Below are positions 5,465 through 7,211 of a stretch of DNA of 7,211 nucleotides, piece after piece. Every line of letters starts with the position of its first letter. Position 1 is the first letter of the stretch. The stretch is from an uncultured Asticcacaulis sp. GTDB lineage: Bacteria > Pseudomonadota > Alphaproteobacteria > Caulobacterales > Caulobacteraceae. A program made the position numbers and the translations under genes. The notes under the pieces are model-generated. The model saw only the letters and a list, made by a program, of their open reading frames with translations. It had not been told where the DNA came from and made no database searches. Where the stretch lies: assembly GCA_946480125.1 (NCBI GenBank), contig CAMLIY010000161.1:1-7211 (forward strand). Reading direction: 5' to 3'.

Positions 5465-6361
5465 TTAATCATGCCTGGCGAGCAGCCGCAAGGTCACCAT
5501 ACGCGCGGTCAGGGCGCCGATTAACGCGACCAGAAACGGGCATGGAATTAATATTAACAGGTCCGGCCATGAAAAGGGAAGGGCTATGGCGAAGCTTTGT
5601 GAGGAACCTGTGGCTTTTATAAGGGCCATGACCGCGGCAGCGAGGCCGGCGCCCAAAAGTCCCGACTCAAATGTCATGCGGGCAAAGCGCCACTGGAAGC
5701 GTTCCGCGATGAATATATCACTCGCCCCGCACAGGGAAAGTACATCAACGATATCGGCACGGGCGGTCAGATTAGCCCGCGTGGCGAAGCCGACGACGGC
5801 ACCTGTAGCCGAAAAGATAATGACGAAAATACCGATCGAGATCAACCGGATGGTCAGGGCACTCTGCTCGACATCCTTCAGCCAGGTCGAATGATCGTCG
5901 ATGCTGGCGTCAATATTGGCATTGGTCAGCGCGGTCATCATCTCCTGAGGCCTGGCCGGGTTTTTCTTATCCAGCGTGACCTCCACCAGGTTGGGGATCG
6001 GCAGGTCGTCCAGGATGGCGTCACCCAGCCACGGCTTGATCAACGCCTTGGCTTTTTCCGGTTCCAGCGCCGTTACCTGGCCTACGCCCTTGACTCCGGC
6101 CAAAACTTCCGCCGCCTTGGCCGCCGCCACCGAACCGCTTTCAAGGCCGGTGGGGCGTACCTGTACCGTTACCTCGGCGCGGATATCACGTGACCAGCCA
6201 TGGGCGGCACGATCTGACGCCATGACGATCATTGCCGCCATGCAGGCCAGAAAGCACAACACGCCGATAACATAATGCAGGGCCACCTCGCGCTGATCCT
6301 GCTGCGGCAACAGACGGCTGGCCTTCAGGCTGTTTAATCGGGCGGCGATCGGTCCGATCAT
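5465..6361 (-). CDS. ftsX: Cell division protein FtsX (ABC-type permease subunit)
   Basis: A 298-residue membrane partner of FtsE, a normal length for FtsX. Membrane segment 1 is at about 29-48. Residues 49-170 form the periplasmic domain, which in FtsX proteins contacts peptidoglycan hydrolases or their activators. Segments 2-4 are at about 171-193, 232-250 and 267-288. The conserved FtsX cytoplasmic stretch is DIVDVLSLCGASDIFIAERF at 203-222. Sequence similarity is modest, as is usual for FtsX, but the topology and the position directly after ftsE make the call firm. The ATG at 6361 overlaps the ftsE stop as ATGA, and GGTGGG lies just upstream inside ftsE, so the two are translationally coupled. 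FtsEX uses ATP to control septal wall splitting instead of transporting a substrate. Confidence 0.94.
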   Translation of the reverse strand: MIGPIAARLNSLKASRLLPQQDQREVALHYVIGVLCFLACMAAMIVMASDRAAHGWSRDIRAEVTVQVRPTGLESGSVAAAKAAEVLAGVKGVGQVTALEPEKAKALIKPWLGDAILDDLPIPNLVEVTLDKKNPARPQEMMTALTNANIDASIDDHSTWLKDVEQSALTIRLISIGIFVIIFSATGAVVGFATRANLTARADIVDVLSLCGASDIFIAERFQWRFARMTFESGLLGAGLAAAVMALIKATGSSQSFAIALPFSWPDLLILIPCPFLVALIGALTARMVTLRLLARHD

Positions 6362-7131
6362 GACCCACCCGCCGTCAGGTCGCGCCGAAACAACTGCTTT
6401 TGACGTAATTCCAGCACCGGCATACCTGAAGCTTTTACCAACCCCTCGTCATGGGTGGCGATCAGCACTGTGGCGCCCAGCCGGTTCAGTTCGATGAACA
6501 GCCGCATGATGCGCAAGCCCATGGCGTAATCGATATTGCCGGTCGGTTCGTCGGCAATAATGAGGGTCGGCCGCGTCACTACGGCGCGAGCAATGGCCAG
6601 ACGCTGTTTCTCGCCGCCAGACAGAACATTGGGCATGGCGTCCAGACGGTTTTTCAACCCGACCCAGTTCAGCAATTCGGTAACATCGTCGCGATATTCA
6701 CGGAAATGCGCGCCATGAACAAACAAAGGCAAGGCCGCGTTGTCAAAGACATTCAGATGCTCAAGCAGGCGGAAGTCCTGAAAGATTATCCCCAACCGGC
6801 GACGCAGGCCGGCGGTCTGGGCGCGATCATGCGGACGGATCGTATCACCGAACAATTCTATTGTGCCGGTCGTCGGTTTTTGCGCCAGATAGATCATGCG
6901 CAGCAGCGAGGTTTTGCCGGAACCCGATGGCCCGGTCAGAAAATGAAATGAGCCCGCCGGCAGTTCGAAATTGAGATTTTTAAGGATCAGATCGTCTTCA
7001 TTTATACCTTGCGAAAGAGTCCGGGGCATGCCCAGATCATAACCCAGAGACACACCGCGAAAGGCCACAACAGCGTCTGGCGCCTGAGGACGGCGTCGTG
7101 TGCGGTCGGTCTCGTAAGGCGCGGTCGTCAT
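6358..7131 (-). CDS. ftsE: Cell division ATP-binding protein FtsE
   Basis: A 257-residue cytoplasmic ABC ATPase. It has Walker A GPSGSGKTS at 67-75 (Lys73), Q-loop FQDFRLLEH at 117-125 (Gln118), signature LSGGEKQ at 170-176, Walker B LIIADEP at 190-196 (catalytic Glu195) and switch His227 in THDE. The LLEHLNVFDNAALPL region and the adjacent ftsX are typical of FtsE. Compared with E. coli FtsE (222 residues), there is an N-terminal extension of about 20 residues containing DRTRRR and a roughly 10-residue insertion near 35-45. The start at 7131 is the only ATG before the first conserved strand (VVAFRGVSLGY at 21-31), but no clear ribosome binding site precedes it. It is the first gene of the leftward operon and overlaps ftsX by 4 bp. 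Confidence 0.95.
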   Translation of the reverse strand: MTTAPYETDRTRRRPQAPDAVVAFRGVSLGYDLGMPRTLSQGINEDDLILKNLNFELPAGSFHFLTGPSGSGKTSLLRMIYLAQKPTTGTIELFGDTIRPHDRAQTAGLRRRLGIIFQDFRLLEHLNVFDNAALPLFVHGAHFREYRDDVTELLNWVGLKNRLDAMPNVLSGGEKQRLAIARAVVTRPTLIIADEPTGNIDYAMGLRIMRLFIELNRLGATVLIATHDEGLVKASGMPVLELRQKQLFRRDLTAGGS

Positions 7132-7160
7132 ATTGGCGAGTTGGCTTTGCTTGATCAGTT

Positions 7161-7211
7161 GTTAAGACTTTTGAGGACATAAGGTTAAGAACCCGTATGT
7201 GGTTAACGGGT
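7161..7211 (-). promoter_or_regulatory. Putative ftsE promoter region with TTAAC half-sites and a dyad
   Basis: The 80 bp upstream of ftsE contain three TTAA(C) elements, read on the minus strand as CTTAAC (7166-7161), CTTAAC (7189-7184) and GTTAAC (7207-7202). CtrA sites in Caulobacterales are TTAA-N7-TTAA or TTAAC half-sites; the spacing here does not give a full site, so these would be half-sites at best. ACCCGT (7191-7196) and ACGGGT (7206-7211) form an inverted repeat at the window edge. No confident -35/-10 pair was seen. Cell-cycle control is an inference. Confidence 0.3.

Noticed and set aside
6451..6951. Plus-strand open frame of 166 codons opposite ftsE
   Set aside because: ftsE has every ABC ATPase motif on the other strand; this frame shows no family features.

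Overview
The window looks like chromosomal DNA of an alphaproteobacterium, most likely Caulobacterales (Caulobacter/Asticcacaulis-like; the genus is a guess). The reasons are the moderately high GC content with GC-rich third positions, the order ftsE-ftsX-DUF218(ydcF-like)-plsC, TTAAC half-sites upstream of ftsE that recall CtrA sites, and a GC-rich hairpin repeat of the kind scattered between genes in this group. No RNA genes, insertion sequences, CRISPR arrays or phage genes were seen.

Layout. Bases 1-2023 (+) carry the 3' end of an emrA-type membrane fusion protein and a complete emrB-type 14-helix MFS drug exporter. A 161-bp gap between them holds two hairpins and a REP-like repeat. A strong intrinsic terminator (2070-2102) closes this unit. 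Bases 2281-2844 (+) encode a short outer-membrane lipoprotein with a coiled-coil linker and an OmpA-type peptidoglycan-binding domain. Its leader contains a 10-bp hairpin just before the ribosome binding site.

Bases 2848-4057 hold a divergent pair: a MerR-family regulator (-) and a glutaredoxin fused to a MauE/DoxX-like membrane domain (+). Between them is a textbook MerR-type promoter with an over-long spacer and an 18-bp perfect palindrome. Its arms match, from memory, those of the Tn501 mercury-resistance operator. The regulator has a CueR-like Cys112/Cys120 pair and lacks the third Cys of mercury-sensing MerR. The glutaredoxin has a CPYG active site, and its membrane domain has a conserved-looking CAC motif. 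This is the most interesting part of the window: a compact, probably metal- or thiol-responsive module whose inducer cannot be read from sequence. It abuts the lipoprotein gene with 3 bp between stop codons and overlaps plsC by 20 bp.

Bases 4038-7131 (-) are a tightly packed envelope/division operon transcribed leftward: ftsE, ftsX, a DUF218/YdcF-like membrane protein, and a PlsC-type acyltransferase. The ftsE/ftsX pair overlaps by 4 bp (ATGA) and ydcF/plsC by 4 bp (GTGA), so translational coupling is likely. FtsEX links the divisome to peptidoglycan hydrolysis, PlsC makes phosphatidic acid for membrane growth, and DUF218 proteins are linked to envelope integrity.
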